Under the pieces are notes generated by a model. That model was not told the origin of the DNA and ran no database searches. It saw only the letters and a list, made by a program, of their open reading frames with translations. Positions 12,452 through 23,055 of a stretch of DNA of 64,000 bases are shown one piece after another; positions within the stretch are counted from its first letter, which is position 1, and every line of letters starts with the position of its first letter. The position numbers and the translations under genes are program-made. The DNA is from Erwinia_E haradaeae_F (lineage in GTDB: Bacteria; Pseudomonadota; Gammaproteobacteria; Enterobacterales; Enterobacteriaceae), in contig NZ_LR217698.1 in assembly GCF_900698855.1 (NCBI RefSeq), positions 372,001-436,000 of the forward strand, in the 5' to 3' direction.

Positions 12452-15400
12452 TTAATCACGATGAGTATTTTCATTATTATCTTCAGTCTGAAAATTAAAT
12501 TGGTACAGCATATCCATTTCTTGGTCAATACTAGCCATTGCTTCTATATAAAATGTCGGCATAAGTTGGTAGCGTACTGTGAATATTGATAATGGATCAA
12601 ACACTCCAATACCATATTTTATCTGTAAATTAGGGAGCACATTAGCACTTACTTCTATTTTTTGTTGACTACCTACTCCGATGGTATCTAGTGCAAGATT
12701 ACTAAGTCTTAAGCTTCGACCAATCTGATCTATAATTTTTTCGCTTTGAGCTAGCCCTAGGTCTACTAATATTGAGGTTAGCGAATAATTCCTATGATTT
12801 ATAGCGCTTAATTTTTGTCCATGTAACAAATAAGATAAAGTTTCTTCCTGTGTATGTTTCGGTTCAGAAAATACCTCTATTTTAGGATCATTAGCTAGGC
12901 CTGTTACTCGTACTCCAGCTATTATGTTATCTTTAGTTTTTTTTGGATTACGAATTGCTTCAATATATAGATATGGTTGATCTAGGAATTTAGAAAATTT
13001 TAGCTCTCCCTTTCGTATGTTCAGATCTTGAGTGTATGCATAGAAACGACCAGATGGAATATTAATTTGACCAGTGAGATTTGTGTTATGTTTATCTTTT
13101 AGTATTTTTAAATCACCGTTTATTGCAGCTTGCAAACCATAGGTGGAAAGAGTTACATTCTTTCCAAAATGAATATTGATATTACTAGTTATAGGCATAC
13201 TAATTGATTGGGATGTTAATGGTTGAAAGTTTTTATCTAAAAGTATTTCATCAGGAGAGGCATTAATGCTGTCTTTTGGTTTATCTTGAATAAGAAAATG
13301 TGCCTTCGGTATATTGATATGACCCGTTAAAATTATTAGATTTCGCGTTCTTTCGAGAACGAGCTCTGGGGATATATCCATATATAGTATTGATGGCATT
13401 GTTACACGGATGTTTTTCCCTTTTATTTTAATATTTATATACCAATTATTTAGATTATTCCAAGTAGAATATCCATGCATAATCAGATCGCCTTTTTTGG
13501 TTTGAATTATTCCTTTGATTGCAGATTTGTTACCATTAAAGAGCACTTCCATGTTAGATGTTTGTATTTGAATAGGCATGTCTTGACTATCTAGGATCAT
13601 ATTTTTTATTTTTAGATCCCCGAATATTTCTGGAGAATCTAAGTTACCTCTTAAATGGAGGTGCATATTTAAAATTCCAGATATTTGTTCATCGATATTC
13701 AATATTGGGTTTAATATTTTTATTGATATTTGATCGGTATCGAGTGTACCAGATAGTTTACGGTCTTTGTCCAGATTAGAGATCTGGATATTTCCCTTTA
13801 TTTGTTCATTATTAGCAAATTGAATTAACCATTGGATATGCATATAGTTATTTTTTAATTGAGTATTAAGAGTTACTGTATCTAGTATTATGGGTGAATT
13901 TTCTATATGCGTTTTATAGTCAATTTGAATTTTTTTCCCTTGTAAAAAAACCTTTCCCTCTGGAAACCCTGTATTTATATTCCAACTCAAAGATGCAGAA
14001 CCATTTAGTTCTCCTCTTAGTTCTCTTTTTCTATCTATAAACACATTAAGTATTGATAAATTAAAATGATTAATATCAGTATTTATGGAAACAGATTGTC
14101 CAATGTTAGTGATTTTTGGTATAGATAGATTAGATTTTAAGTTATTCCAGAAGTAAGGTTGGAACATGAATGTATTTGTTTGATAAAAATAATTAACAGT
14201 AATAGATTGTGTTAAATTCCACACTCCCGTTGGAGTGGAAAAGAAACTGTTTTTTACTACTCCCTTCCAGGTTTTCTCTAATAAGTTCATAGTTCCATGA
14301 ACGAAAAACTTCCAAGAAATTAGTTGGCTTTGTAGGTTACAAGTAAGATCATGTTCTGTAGAAGTTCCTGTAGCTTTTAATTGAAATAAGCGAATTATAG
14401 TATTATTATTTTTTATATTCTCTATAAGAAGGTTTATACGCCCTTGAATTGTATCACTTATGGTGAGCATGCTATCGAGATTCAGATGACCAATATATAT
14501 GTTTTTCCACTGCAGAGCTCTAATAGTCATTTTTGTAAATAACTGTGCTTTGTGTAGAGCTCCTCTAACATAAAAAGATCCACATATATTACCACTTAGT
14601 TCAGGAAAGACATCATGTAGATGCTTGCCGTCAATATTTATATCAAGATGTAATTGTTCAGAAAGAACCCCATGAAGGTTAATAATGTTTTTACCAATAA
14701 GAAGTTGAATATGTTGAATATTCAAGAAGCTAGGTCTGTCGATTAATATAGAACCATTTAGTGTTAATGGCTGATCTAGTATTTGGCCTTTAAGATTTAG
14801 GTCTAGATCTATTGTTTTAATTTTCCAGCTATTCTTATAGAAATAGCCATTAGTGGTGAATGTACCCATTATTTTTGTTTTTAATGTAGGATATTGATGT
14901 TCTGTATTAACTTCAGATAAGGTTAATTGACTATGCCAATTAATAACTTTATTCCAATTAACCCATCCTGCTAAATTTATGGTTCCTGATAGGGAATTTA
15001 AATTTAATTGATCTAAGAAAAATTGTTTACCATGTCCTTTTCCTTGTAAGATTAGCGAAGTTGGTGGAATATTGGTCCCTAATAAGTTAGTTTGTAGTGC
15101 AATGGTATAATCAATAGCTTTACCTTTAAAGATCAAGTTGACGTTGTTAGCTTGAAATTGTTTAGAATCACGCATGGGCCAACATATCTTAGGGCTTACC
15201 AATGTCATATAAAAAGGTATGCCAGTAATAGCAAGTTGAGCATGTAAATGAAGAATTGCTTGGATTGGTCCAGATAAATTAAGTATTAGTTTGATTGAGC
15301 GATATAGATTTCCGTTTATAATTATTTGGATCTTCTCGTTTTTTAGAGAAGGTGTAGTTAAATTACCATTGAATGTGAATTTTAGTGGCCAGGTATCAAT

Positions 15401-16270
15401 GAGATTTATCTGGCCTTCAGAGTTAAATATACCGTAAGGAGAATCAATTCTTAATTGTTTTAGATAGAGATATTGAGAGTTAGTATGAAATTGTGTCAGA
15501 AGATGATTTATAGATATATTATATTTTCCAATAATTTCTATTTTCTTAAAAATCAGTTGTACTATGTCAATGGTAAAAGGTAATGTTAACTTCGACACAG
15601 ATGGTAGAATAGGTTTATTCAATATTGATTTCAATATATCATCAAATAATAGAAAAATAATTTTAAGATCTTTAATGTGCTGTCGTTCTTTCTCGTTGTT
15701 AAGTATTTGCTTTTTTATTATTGGTAGAACGATTTTTAATCCATTGATATAGGTTGGTCTAAGTGTAAATTTATTCTCGATCCAGCTCGCGCCTCCAGTA
15801 AAATTTGTTATTATAATCTCAGTATTATTAATAATTAAATTAATCTTATAAAGATTAAGTTGATTAAAGAGTAATGACTTGATGTATTTAATTTTAGTTG
15901 TGTTATTACTTTGTTCTAGATAAGGCTTTAGTCTAAATAATTGAGGTGTTTGAGTTGTTACTATTTTTGCATGTTTTATTGTTAGATTTTTTAAATATAA
16001 AGTTCTTTTCAAGAGAGAGGTAAGGCATAGTTCTACATGAAATTCGTCTATATTAATATCTATGGTTTGTGTTATATAGTGAATACTTTTTAGTGTTAGG
16101 TCACTTAAACTGCCTTGGACTGTCTGGATCTTAAGAGACGGAAGGTAGCATTCTATCGTAAAGAAGACTAATTTAGCTCCACTTGTCGTTTTTATTAAAA
16201 AAATCATAAAAAAAAATAAAATCAGGATGACAATCAGTATATAAATAAATCCTCGTTTCCATATTTTCAT
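12452..16270 (-). CDS. tamB: Translocation and assembly module inner-membrane subunit TamB
   Basis: Very large AsmA-like protein of 1272 residues (E. coli 1259). It is anchored in the inner membrane by one N-terminal helix (about residues 7-27) and spans the periplasm to meet TamA. Family members help assemble outer-membrane proteins and are implicated in moving phospholipids to the outer membrane. The long middle is repetitive beta-strand sequence. The C-terminal DUF490/TamB domain (about residue 930 to the end) keeps conserved stretches such as SGRFYAYTQDLNI, GELKFSK and DLGLAQSEK. The ATG overlaps the tamA stop by 4 bases (ATGA), indicating coupled translation. No frameshift is seen despite the length, so selection still maintains it. 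Lys, Ile and Asn are abundant, as expected from AT bias. Confidence 0.95.
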   Translation of the reverse strand: MKIWKRGFIYILIVILILFFFMIFLIKTTSGAKLVFFTIECYLPSLKIQTVQGSLSDLTLKSIHYITQTIDINIDEFHVELCLTSLLKRTLYLKNLTIKHAKIVTTQTPQLFRLKPYLEQSNNTTKIKYIKSLLFNQLNLYKINLIINNTEIIITNFTGGASWIENKFTLRPTYINGLKIVLPIIKKQILNNEKERQHIKDLKIIFLLFDDILKSILNKPILPSVSKLTLPFTIDIVQLIFKKIEIIGKYNISINHLLTQFHTNSQYLYLKQLRIDSPYGIFNSEGQINLIDTWPLKFTFNGNLTTPSLKNEKIQIIINGNLYRSIKLILNLSGPIQAILHLHAQLAITGIPFYMTLVSPKICWPMRDSKQFQANNVNLIFKGKAIDYTIALQTNLLGTNIPPTSLILQGKGHGKQFFLDQLNLNSLSGTINLAGWVNWNKVINWHSQLTLSEVNTEHQYPTLKTKIMGTFTTNGYFYKNSWKIKTIDLDLNLKGQILDQPLTLNGSILIDRPSFLNIQHIQLLIGKNIINLHGVLSEQLHLDINIDGKHLHDVFPELSGNICGSFYVRGALHKAQLFTKMTIRALQWKNIYIGHLNLDSMLTISDTIQGRINLLIENIKNNNTIIRLFQLKATGTSTEHDLTCNLQSQLISWKFFVHGTMNLLEKTWKGVVKNSFFSTPTGVWNLTQSITVNYFYQTNTFMFQPYFWNNLKSNLSIPKITNIGQSVSINTDINHFNLSILNVFIDRKRELRGELNGSASLSWNINTGFPEGKVFLQGKKIQIDYKTHIENSPIILDTVTLNTQLKNNYMHIQWLIQFANNEQIKGNIQISNLDKDRKLSGTLDTDQISIKILNPILNIDEQISGILNMHLHLRGNLDSPEIFGDLKIKNMILDSQDMPIQIQTSNMEVLFNGNKSAIKGIIQTKKGDLIMHGYSTWNNLNNWYINIKIKGKNIRVTMPSILYMDISPELVLERTRNLIILTGHINIPKAHFLIQDKPKDSINASPDEILLDKNFQPLTSQSISMPITSNINIHFGKNVTLSTYGLQAAINGDLKILKDKHNTNLTGQINIPSGRFYAYTQDLNIRKGELKFSKFLDQPYLYIEAIRNPKKTKDNIIAGVRVTGLANDPKIEVFSEPKHTQEETLSYLLHGQKLSAINHRNYSLTSILVDLGLAQSEKIIDQIGRSLRLSNLALDTIGVGSQQKIEVSANVLPNLQIKYGIGVFDPLSIFTVRYQLMPTFYIEAMASIDQEMDMLYQFNFQTEDNNENTHRD

Positions 16271-18012
16271 AGTTCCGGTCCTAAACCAACATAGGATTGT
16301 ATCCTATGATGGTTTCTATCATTAACTGGGCGTGCAATATCAAGTTTAATCGGACCTAGAGGAGAATTCCAATGTATACCGAAACCAATACTTATTTTAA
16401 TATTTTTCTCTTTAAACTCCTGCACGACTTCACCCATGTCTATAAAAACTGCGCCCCACCATTTCCCATTAATATTATATTGATGTTCCAGTGAACCTAT
16501 TATAATCTTTGAAGCACCAAGGATTTTTCCATTATGATCGCGCGGGGATAGTTCCTTGTATTTATAACCACGGATACTGTGATTTCCTCCGGCAAAGAAG
16601 CGCATATCTGGTGGAATTTTTTCAAAATGATGAGTCTTCATCCAACCAAAATTTGTGTGTATAATCAATCGATTTCTTTTTTTAATAGTTTTAATCCATG
16701 AATTTTGTATTTTAAATACTAAAAAATCTATATCAGATCCCCAGGATATATCGGAAAAATCAATTGAATAATGTTGTGAATAACCATGTGTGGGCATCAG
16801 CCCTCCGTATGAGCGAGTTCGGTCAACGCTAATGCTTGGATAAATTAACATAGCTGTATTTGTGATGCCATCTTCAGTAAATCGTTCTAATCTCCAGCGT
16901 AAATTGATTGATTTTTTCCAGCCGTTAGTACCATTCCAGTATCGTGATGTTGTTATAACAGAGGAATCTGTCTTAATATCATTCCAATGAATGCGTTTTA
17001 GACTACCTTGTAATAAGTAATATTTTTCTAGTGGGTTTTCTAGGATTGGTATTTTATAGGTAAATTTTAGCTCACATTCAGGCGAAGAGATGTTGGCAAT
17101 GGTTTTAAAACTATGTCCTCGATTATTAATGATATTTTTATTCCACATGGTTCGTATATGCATTCCAATCTTTTTTGAGGAGCCAATCCCAGTAGTAAAT
17201 GTGTTCTCGGTGCGTTCTGTAAGAACACCATGTAATCGTAAAAATGCGCCTCGGTTTGGTTCATCAAGTGTTGGTATAAGTATTACAGAATGAAACCAGC
17301 CAGTGTCTGATAATCGACGACTTAGGTCTTCCATATGGTGTGAGGTATAGTAGGTACCCTCTTTAAATGGTACTAAATTTTGTAAATATTGTTTAAGGAG
17401 TTGTGACCCAGTAAAAGTAATTTTAGAAAAATGATAACGTTTTCCACTATTGTACCCAATATCCCAGAATGCTTGATGTTTTTGCACTGATACTTTTAGT
17501 TGGTTCCTGTAGTAATTAGCATTAAAATATCCTTTTTCTAAAGCTAAGTTATTTAAAGATTTTTTAAATTTTTCATATTCTCTATGATTTAGTGTACTAC
17601 CTAATTTTGGTAGTCTATCAGCGATAAGATTAAGATAATCACGGTCTTCTTGTGCATCACCTTGTAGCTTTACTCTAAGGCCAGAAACGATCACTGGTTC
17701 TCCTAGTGCGACTTGAATTATAAGTACAGGCTCTTTTATTTTTTGTTTAGTTGGATTAAGATAAATTTGAATTTTCGGTTCATAATACCCAAATACTTTT
17801 GTGGCTTCTTTAACTATTTTTTCGACACGATCATAAAATCGATTACTTATAGTTACTTCTTGGATTCTAATTATCGATAAATGTTCTTCAACATTTTTTT
17901 TTAGAGCTCCAGATAATCCTAGTACATGAATATTGATTGATTTTGCGTGAATAGATGCAGAATAGATGTTAATTAGTAGGAAAGATAGATAATAGACATA
18001 GGTTTTTAGCAC
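16267..18012 (-). CDS. tamA: Translocation and assembly module outer-membrane subunit TamA
   Basis: Omp85-family outer-membrane protein, partner of TamB. 581 residues (E. coli 577). A signal peptide is visible at residues 1-23 ending SIHA, followed by three POTRA domains to about residue 270 and a 16-strand beta-barrel at the C terminus. Barrel landmarks include FFAGGNHSIRGYKYKELSP (the RGY motif region), GFGIHWNSPLGPIKLDIARPV and the final YVGLGPEL, almost identical to E. coli. The start is GTG at 18012, supported by a GAGGAG ribosome binding site 5 bases upstream. First gene of a two-gene operon with tamB; no promoter could be placed with confidence. Confidence 0.96.
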   Translation of the reverse strand: MLKTYVYYLSFLLINIYSASIHAKSINIHVLGLSGALKKNVEEHLSIIRIQEVTISNRFYDRVEKIVKEATKVFGYYEPKIQIYLNPTKQKIKEPVLIIQVALGEPVIVSGLRVKLQGDAQEDRDYLNLIADRLPKLGSTLNHREYEKFKKSLNNLALEKGYFNANYYRNQLKVSVQKHQAFWDIGYNSGKRYHFSKITFTGSQLLKQYLQNLVPFKEGTYYTSHHMEDLSRRLSDTGWFHSVILIPTLDEPNRGAFLRLHGVLTERTENTFTTGIGSSKKIGMHIRTMWNKNIINNRGHSFKTIANISSPECELKFTYKIPILENPLEKYYLLQGSLKRIHWNDIKTDSSVITTSRYWNGTNGWKKSINLRWRLERFTEDGITNTAMLIYPSISVDRTRSYGGLMPTHGYSQHYSIDFSDISWGSDIDFLVFKIQNSWIKTIKKRNRLIIHTNFGWMKTHHFEKIPPDMRFFAGGNHSIRGYKYKELSPRDHNGKILGASKIIIGSLEHQYNINGKWWGAVFIDMGEVVQEFKEKNIKISIGFGIHWNSPLGPIKLDIARPVNDRNHHRIQSYVGLGPEL

Positions 18013-20010
18013 ACTTTCTCCTCATTCTGTCTTTGTTTAATGCTAAAGAGATTCATTTATGTCAAAATATAGCTAAGTAATCATGATGTACTTATGTGGT
18101 GATATGGTCTAATTTTCTTCAGTTTTTGGAGTAGATGGAATATCTAAGATTTGTTATTAGAGGTAATATCATGAGAAGTGTTATCTAGTATATATTAAGC
18201 AGTACACTACATAAAATAGTTTTTATTTAATGATCTTTAATTGAGACTTTATAGATTTATTTTAAGATAATTAAATGATATTATATAATATCTTAGATTA
18301 AATATGATACGATAAAAAATCGTTCCGTACTAACGACATCAGTTTTTGGCGTTAAATTTATTTTAATAATTTATTAAATGATTTTATCCAAAGTTGTCTT
18401 ATTTCTCTTTGAGAAATAGGTGATAACTTGGGAATAGATATAATTATAATTTAGAACCGATGTTCTAGTTATTTGTTCTCAAAAAAATAAATTATCTTTT
18501 TTTTAATTGATTGAATGTTTTTATAAAAATTGATTTAATATAAGATATTTATGTTATTATTTTAATAAAAAGTTTATTGAAGTGATTTTATGTACAGTGG
18601 TTTTTACAGAAAAAATTAAGTCTTCATTTATTTAGTAGTTAATTAGCAATGTCTTCTTTTTTTGGTCTTTTAAAATGAAGATGTGATTGCGTGATTGTGA
18701 TTAATATTAGAATGATAAGAAAATCAATAAGATAAATATTTATTTTGTAATAGTTAAAATTAACGTGTTTTTAGCGATAGTATTATAAGGAATTTTTTCA
18801 TATTTTATAATTATAATAACGTGGTAAGTCAAGTATTACTGATAAAATGCAAGATTATAACCTGATGATAAAATAAAGAGGAATTTTATATTTATTATTG
18901 TGCATAATTTTTATATTAATGATTATTAATCATATATTTTTCTGGAAATAAATATATACTTTTATAATTTGTTTTATATAGTTTTATGTAGATAAAGATT
19001 GATAACATATGTATATGCTCGCCTTAAATTACGAGATACATATTTTTTATAAGGATAAAATGCATTCAGTAGACGTATATTGGTTTTCAAAAGATGAGCA
19101 ACAATGATTTAATCAGATTTAATAATAACTCACATTAGTATTATTAGAATAATAATATAAGTTATTTATAAGATGAATAATTTGCGGTTGATTCATAGAT
19201 TAATTTTTTAAATATGTTTAGATATTTTAGGTTATAAGTGGGAACTATTGGAGATTTAATAGAATTAGATTCTGCATCTATAAGATTTTAGTTACAATAT
19301 ACATTGATTCTGTAAACAGAATCTAATTATATAATTGTATATAGTAATCTTTTCATACATTAAACTGAGCATTTTATTGTATTTAATAAAGGGGAGATCA
19401 GATAGATATTTATTATTATTGCAAACTTACTTGAGGTAAGTACGGAGCGTTATATGGACATAAGGTGTTGTTATATCACTTTGTATATGATTGGAAATCG
19501 TATAGATTTTATATGTATGAGTTAATCAAGTTTTAGAGAAAATATTAATTATTGCTATTAGGGTCCACTAGTATAGTGTAACTTAATTAGAGATTTTATT
19601 CGAATACATATTGTGCATATCTCTTTTTCTATTTCTATATGAAATAGTATATTAATTAGTTTGATTCATATTTTGACTGATAAGAATAACGGTGTGGATA
19701 TGAGAAATTATTATATATATTAGTGGCTACATATTATTTAGAAATGCAATAAGTTATCAACATATTATATGTCGAGATAAAAACTATCTCATAATAGATT
19801 TTGTAATTAGGATTATTTTTGTCAAAGGCATGTTGCTACAAGCATAATAAACTATAAGGGTATATATTACTTTAATACGATTAGATTAAAGTATAACTAG
19901 CAGTCTTTTGTTTTTTTTATCAGGATAAAACTGACTTAATAGCAAAATCTTTTTTCAGAAAACAAGCTATTGCTAATTACCTTTCATATCCTTTTAATTT
20001 TTAAGGTTAA
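18013..20010. other. Long noncoding AT-rich gap
   Basis: Two kilobases between divergent tamA and mrdA. No intact gene. Perfect hairpins occur at 18400-18418 (TATTTCTC, loop TTT, GAGAAATA) and 19306-19323 (GATTCTG, loop TAAA, CAGAATC). The stretch 19708-19775 shows a faint resemblance in one frame to the C terminus of RlmH, the gene that precedes mrdA in E. coli; I treat this as unproven. Confidence 0.6.
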
Positions 20011-21936
20011 GTGAATAGACAGAAGCAGTGGAATCAATTGAAAAGCAACTTTCTTCGTGACTATACTTCCGAGCGCAAATTGTTTGTACGCCGAGAGTTA
20101 ATTTCTTTTTTAGGTATTTTACTTCTCTCATCTGTATTAGTTAGCAATCTTTATCTACTTCAAATCATCCGTTATCGAGATTATAGTACTCGATCTAATG
20201 CCAATCGTATCAAATTAGTGCCAGTAGCTCCACGAAGAGGTATGATTTGTGATCGTAATGGTGTTTTACTTGCTTTTAATCGAACAATTTATCAACTGGA
20301 AATAGTTCCAGAGAAAGTTGATAACTTGTCATTAACTTTATCTCAATTACAACCAATTTTTGATTTGACTCATGAAGAGCTTAATCTTTTTTATAAAGAA
20401 AAAAAACGTTTACGGCATTTTTCTTCAATTGTACTTAAAACCAATCTAACTGAAGTTCAAATCGCTCGATTTTCAGTGAATCAGTATCGGTTTAATGGTG
20501 TAGTTATAGTAGGTTGTCAGCAGAGATTTTATCCTTATGGTGCTATTTTGACCCATGTTCTTGGGTATGTATCAAGAATTAATCATCTTGATATTAAGCG
20601 TCTTGAAAAAAAAGGTATATGGTCCAATTATGCAGCAACTCACAGCATTGGTAAATTAGGTATTGAACGTTACTATGAAGATATTTTACATGGTCAGTCG
20701 GGGTATGAAGAGGTTGAAGTAAATAATCGTGGACGAGTGATTCGTCAATTATATGAAAAAGCGCCACAATCTGGTTATGACATTTACTTAACTATTGACT
20801 TAAAATTACAACAATATATTGCAACGCTTCTAGCAGGTAGCCGCGCAGCTGTAGTGGTTACTGATCCTAGTACTGGAGAGGTTCTTGCTATGGTATCGAC
20901 TCCTAGCTATAATCCAAATCTTTTTGTACAAGGCATTTCTAGCCAGAAGTATAGCCTTTTACTTCATGATGAAAATCGTCCTTTAATTAATCGTGCAATT
21001 CAAGGGACGTATCCACCAGCTTCAACAGTCAAACCTTATATTGCGATTTCTGCCTTGAGTTCTGGTATCATTTCACGTCAGACTACTTTATTTGATCCTG
21101 GATGGTGGAAATTGCCGGGAACAAACAAACGATTTCGTGACTGGAAACATTCAGGTCATGGACATCTTGATATTATCAAATCTATAGCAGAGTCTGCTGA
21201 TACTTTTTTTTATCAAATTGCATATGACATGGGAATTAATCGTCTTAGTCAATGGATGAAAAAGTTTGGTTATGGTTCTCTTACTGGGATCGATTTACAA
21301 GAAGAGTCTCCTGGTATTATGCCTACTCGTGAATGGAAAACTACACGTTTTAAGATTCCTTGGTATCCTGGAGATACTATTCCGATTGGAATAGGGCAGG
21401 GGTATTGGTCTGCTACACCTATTCAAATGAATAAGGCTTTAATGATTCTGATTAATGATGGAATGGTGAAAACACCCCATCTATTGATGGAGGTGATACG
21501 GGGAGAAAAGACATCTTTATGGCAAGATTTACCAAGTAATGGCATGGTTTACGTAAATAGTGAATATTGGAAAATAGTAAAAGAAGGTATGTATAATGTC
21601 GCTAATCAGATTAATGGTACTGCTCGTAAGTATTTTTCAGATGCACCGTATAAAATTGCTGCTAAATCTGGTACAGCACAGGTATTTGGTCTTAAAGAAA
21701 CGGAAATTTATAACGCCACTGGATTAACTGAACGTCTTCGCGATCATAAAGTTATGACTGCTTATGCTCCATATATGAAACCACGTATAGCAATTTCTGT
21801 AATTTTAGAGAACGGGGGGAGCGGATCGGAAATTGGTAAAATTACACGTCAAATTTTCGATTATATTATTCTTGGTCATCATCAAGTGAAGTCTCCTACC
21901 GTAAGTGTGGGTCGATTAGACAATGAGGATCAGTGA
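20011..21936 (+). CDS. mrdA: Penicillin-binding protein 2 (elongation transpeptidase)
   Basis: Class B PBP that cross-links peptidoglycan during lateral wall growth within the Rod complex. 641 residues (E. coli 633). A short cytoplasmic tail is followed by a membrane segment (about residues 31-53), the non-catalytic pedestal domain, and the transpeptidase domain with SxxK in YPPASTVKP, SxN-type SAD in ESADTFFYQ, and KSGTAQ. The GTG at 20011 has AAGG four bases upstream; a later TTG at 20038 would match the E. coli start exactly but has a weaker site, so the N terminus is uncertain by 9 residues. mrdB follows after 3 bases, so the two are co-transcribed. The symbiont thus probably keeps rod-type wall synthesis. 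Confidence 0.97.
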   Translation: MNRQKQWNQLKSNFLRDYTSERKLFVRRELISFLGILLLSSVLVSNLYLLQIIRYRDYSTRSNANRIKLVPVAPRRGMICDRNGVLLAFNRTIYQLEIVPEKVDNLSLTLSQLQPIFDLTHEELNLFYKEKKRLRHFSSIVLKTNLTEVQIARFSVNQYRFNGVVIVGCQQRFYPYGAILTHVLGYVSRINHLDIKRLEKKGIWSNYAATHSIGKLGIERYYEDILHGQSGYEEVEVNNRGRVIRQLYEKAPQSGYDIYLTIDLKLQQYIATLLAGSRAAVVVTDPSTGEVLAMVSTPSYNPNLFVQGISSQKYSLLLHDENRPLINRAIQGTYPPASTVKPYIAISALSSGIISRQTTLFDPGWWKLPGTNKRFRDWKHSGHGHLDIIKSIAESADTFFYQIAYDMGINRLSQWMKKFGYGSLTGIDLQEESPGIMPTREWKTTRFKIPWYPGDTIPIGIGQGYWSATPIQMNKALMILINDGMVKTPHLLMEVIRGEKTSLWQDLPSNGMVYVNSEYWKIVKEGMYNVANQINGTARKYFSDAPYKIAAKSGTAQVFGLKETEIYNATGLTERLRDHKVMTAYAPYMKPRIAISVILENGGSGSEIGKITRQIFDYIILGHHQVKSPTVSVGRLDNEDQ

Positions 21937-21939
21937 TTC

Positions 21940-23055
21940 ATGATAACAAACAAGCAATCATGGAAAAAAGCTTGGAATCGTATTCATCTTGATCCAATTT
22001 TATTTTTTATCATCGTTTTGCTTTTAGCATTTAGTATATTGGTTATGTGGAGCGCTAGCGGTCAGAATTTAGGTGTGATGGAAAGAAAGATTATTCAAAT
22101 TACAATCGGTCTATGTGTCATGGTAATAATGGCTCAAATTTCACCGCGTGTTTATGAAAGTTGGGCTCCTATTCTATATACAATCTCTATTATATTATTA
22201 ATTTCAGTAACAATATTTGGTCAAAGCAGTCAGGGAGCACAGCGTTGGTTAGATCTAGGGATGATACGATTTCAGCCATCTGAAATAGCTAAAATCACTG
22301 TACCTCTAATGACGGCACGCTTTATTAATCGTGATATTTGTCCCCCTAGGGTGATTAATATTATTATTACATTAATAGTTATTTTAATTCCATCACTGTT
22401 AGTTTTTGCTCAGCCTGATTTAGGTACTTCAATCCTTATTACTGGATCGGGTTTATTAGTATTATTTTTATCAGGAATGAGCTGGACTGTAATAATGATA
22501 TCAGTATTAAGTGTTGTAGCATTTGTTCCAATTTTATGGTTTTGTCTAATGCATGAATATCAGAGAAATCGAGTTATTATGTTGTTGTGTCCTGAAAGCG
22601 ACCCTTTAGGAGCTGGTTATCATATTATTCAATCAAAGATTGCTATTGGATCTGGTGGGTTACCAGGGAAAGGATGGTTGCATGGCACTCAGTCTCAATT
22701 AGAATTTTTACCTGAACGTCATACTGATTTTATTTTTTCTGTATTAGCGGAAGAATTGGGATTGGTAGGAGTTTTATTTTTACTGTTACTATATGTCTTG
22801 CTGATTTTACGTGGATTAGTGATAGCAGCTCATGCTCAGACAACATTTGGTCGAGTTATGGTTGGTGGTAATGTATTAATTTTTTTTGTTTATGTATTTA
22901 TTAATATAGGGATGGTAAGTGGTCTTTTACCAGTTGTAGGGGTTCCGCTACCTATGGTAAGTTACGGTGGGTCTTCGCTCATTGCTTTAATGGCTGGATT
23001 TGGTATTATTATGTCAATTCATACACATAGAAAAATGTTATCCAAAAATTTATAA
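21940..23055 (+). CDS. mrdB: Rod shape-determining peptidoglycan polymerase RodA
   Basis: SEDS-family glycosyltransferase that polymerises lipid II together with PBP2. 371 residues (E. coli 370), about ten hydrophobic membrane segments. Conserved blocks: RFQPSEIAKI, FAQPDLGTSIL, ESDPLGAGYHIIQSKIAIGSGGL, FLPERHTDFIF and the C-terminal VPLPMVSYGGSSL. The ATG at 21940 begins three bases after the mrdA stop; a GAGG motif inside the mrdA end can serve as ribosome binding site. The usual downstream genes rlpA and dacA are not found; 1.5 kb of empty DNA follows. Confidence 0.97.
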   Translation: MITNKQSWKKAWNRIHLDPILFFIIVLLLAFSILVMWSASGQNLGVMERKIIQITIGLCVMVIMAQISPRVYESWAPILYTISIILLISVTIFGQSSQGAQRWLDLGMIRFQPSEIAKITVPLMTARFINRDICPPRVINIIITLIVILIPSLLVFAQPDLGTSILITGSGLLVLFLSGMSWTVIMISVLSVVAFVPILWFCLMHEYQRNRVIMLLCPESDPLGAGYHIIQSKIAIGSGGLPGKGWLHGTQSQLEFLPERHTDFIFSVLAEELGLVGVLFLLLLYVLLILRGLVIAAHAQTTFGRVMVGGNVLIFFVYVFINIGMVSGLLPVVGVPLPMVSYGGSSLIALMAGFGIIMSIHTHRKMLSKNL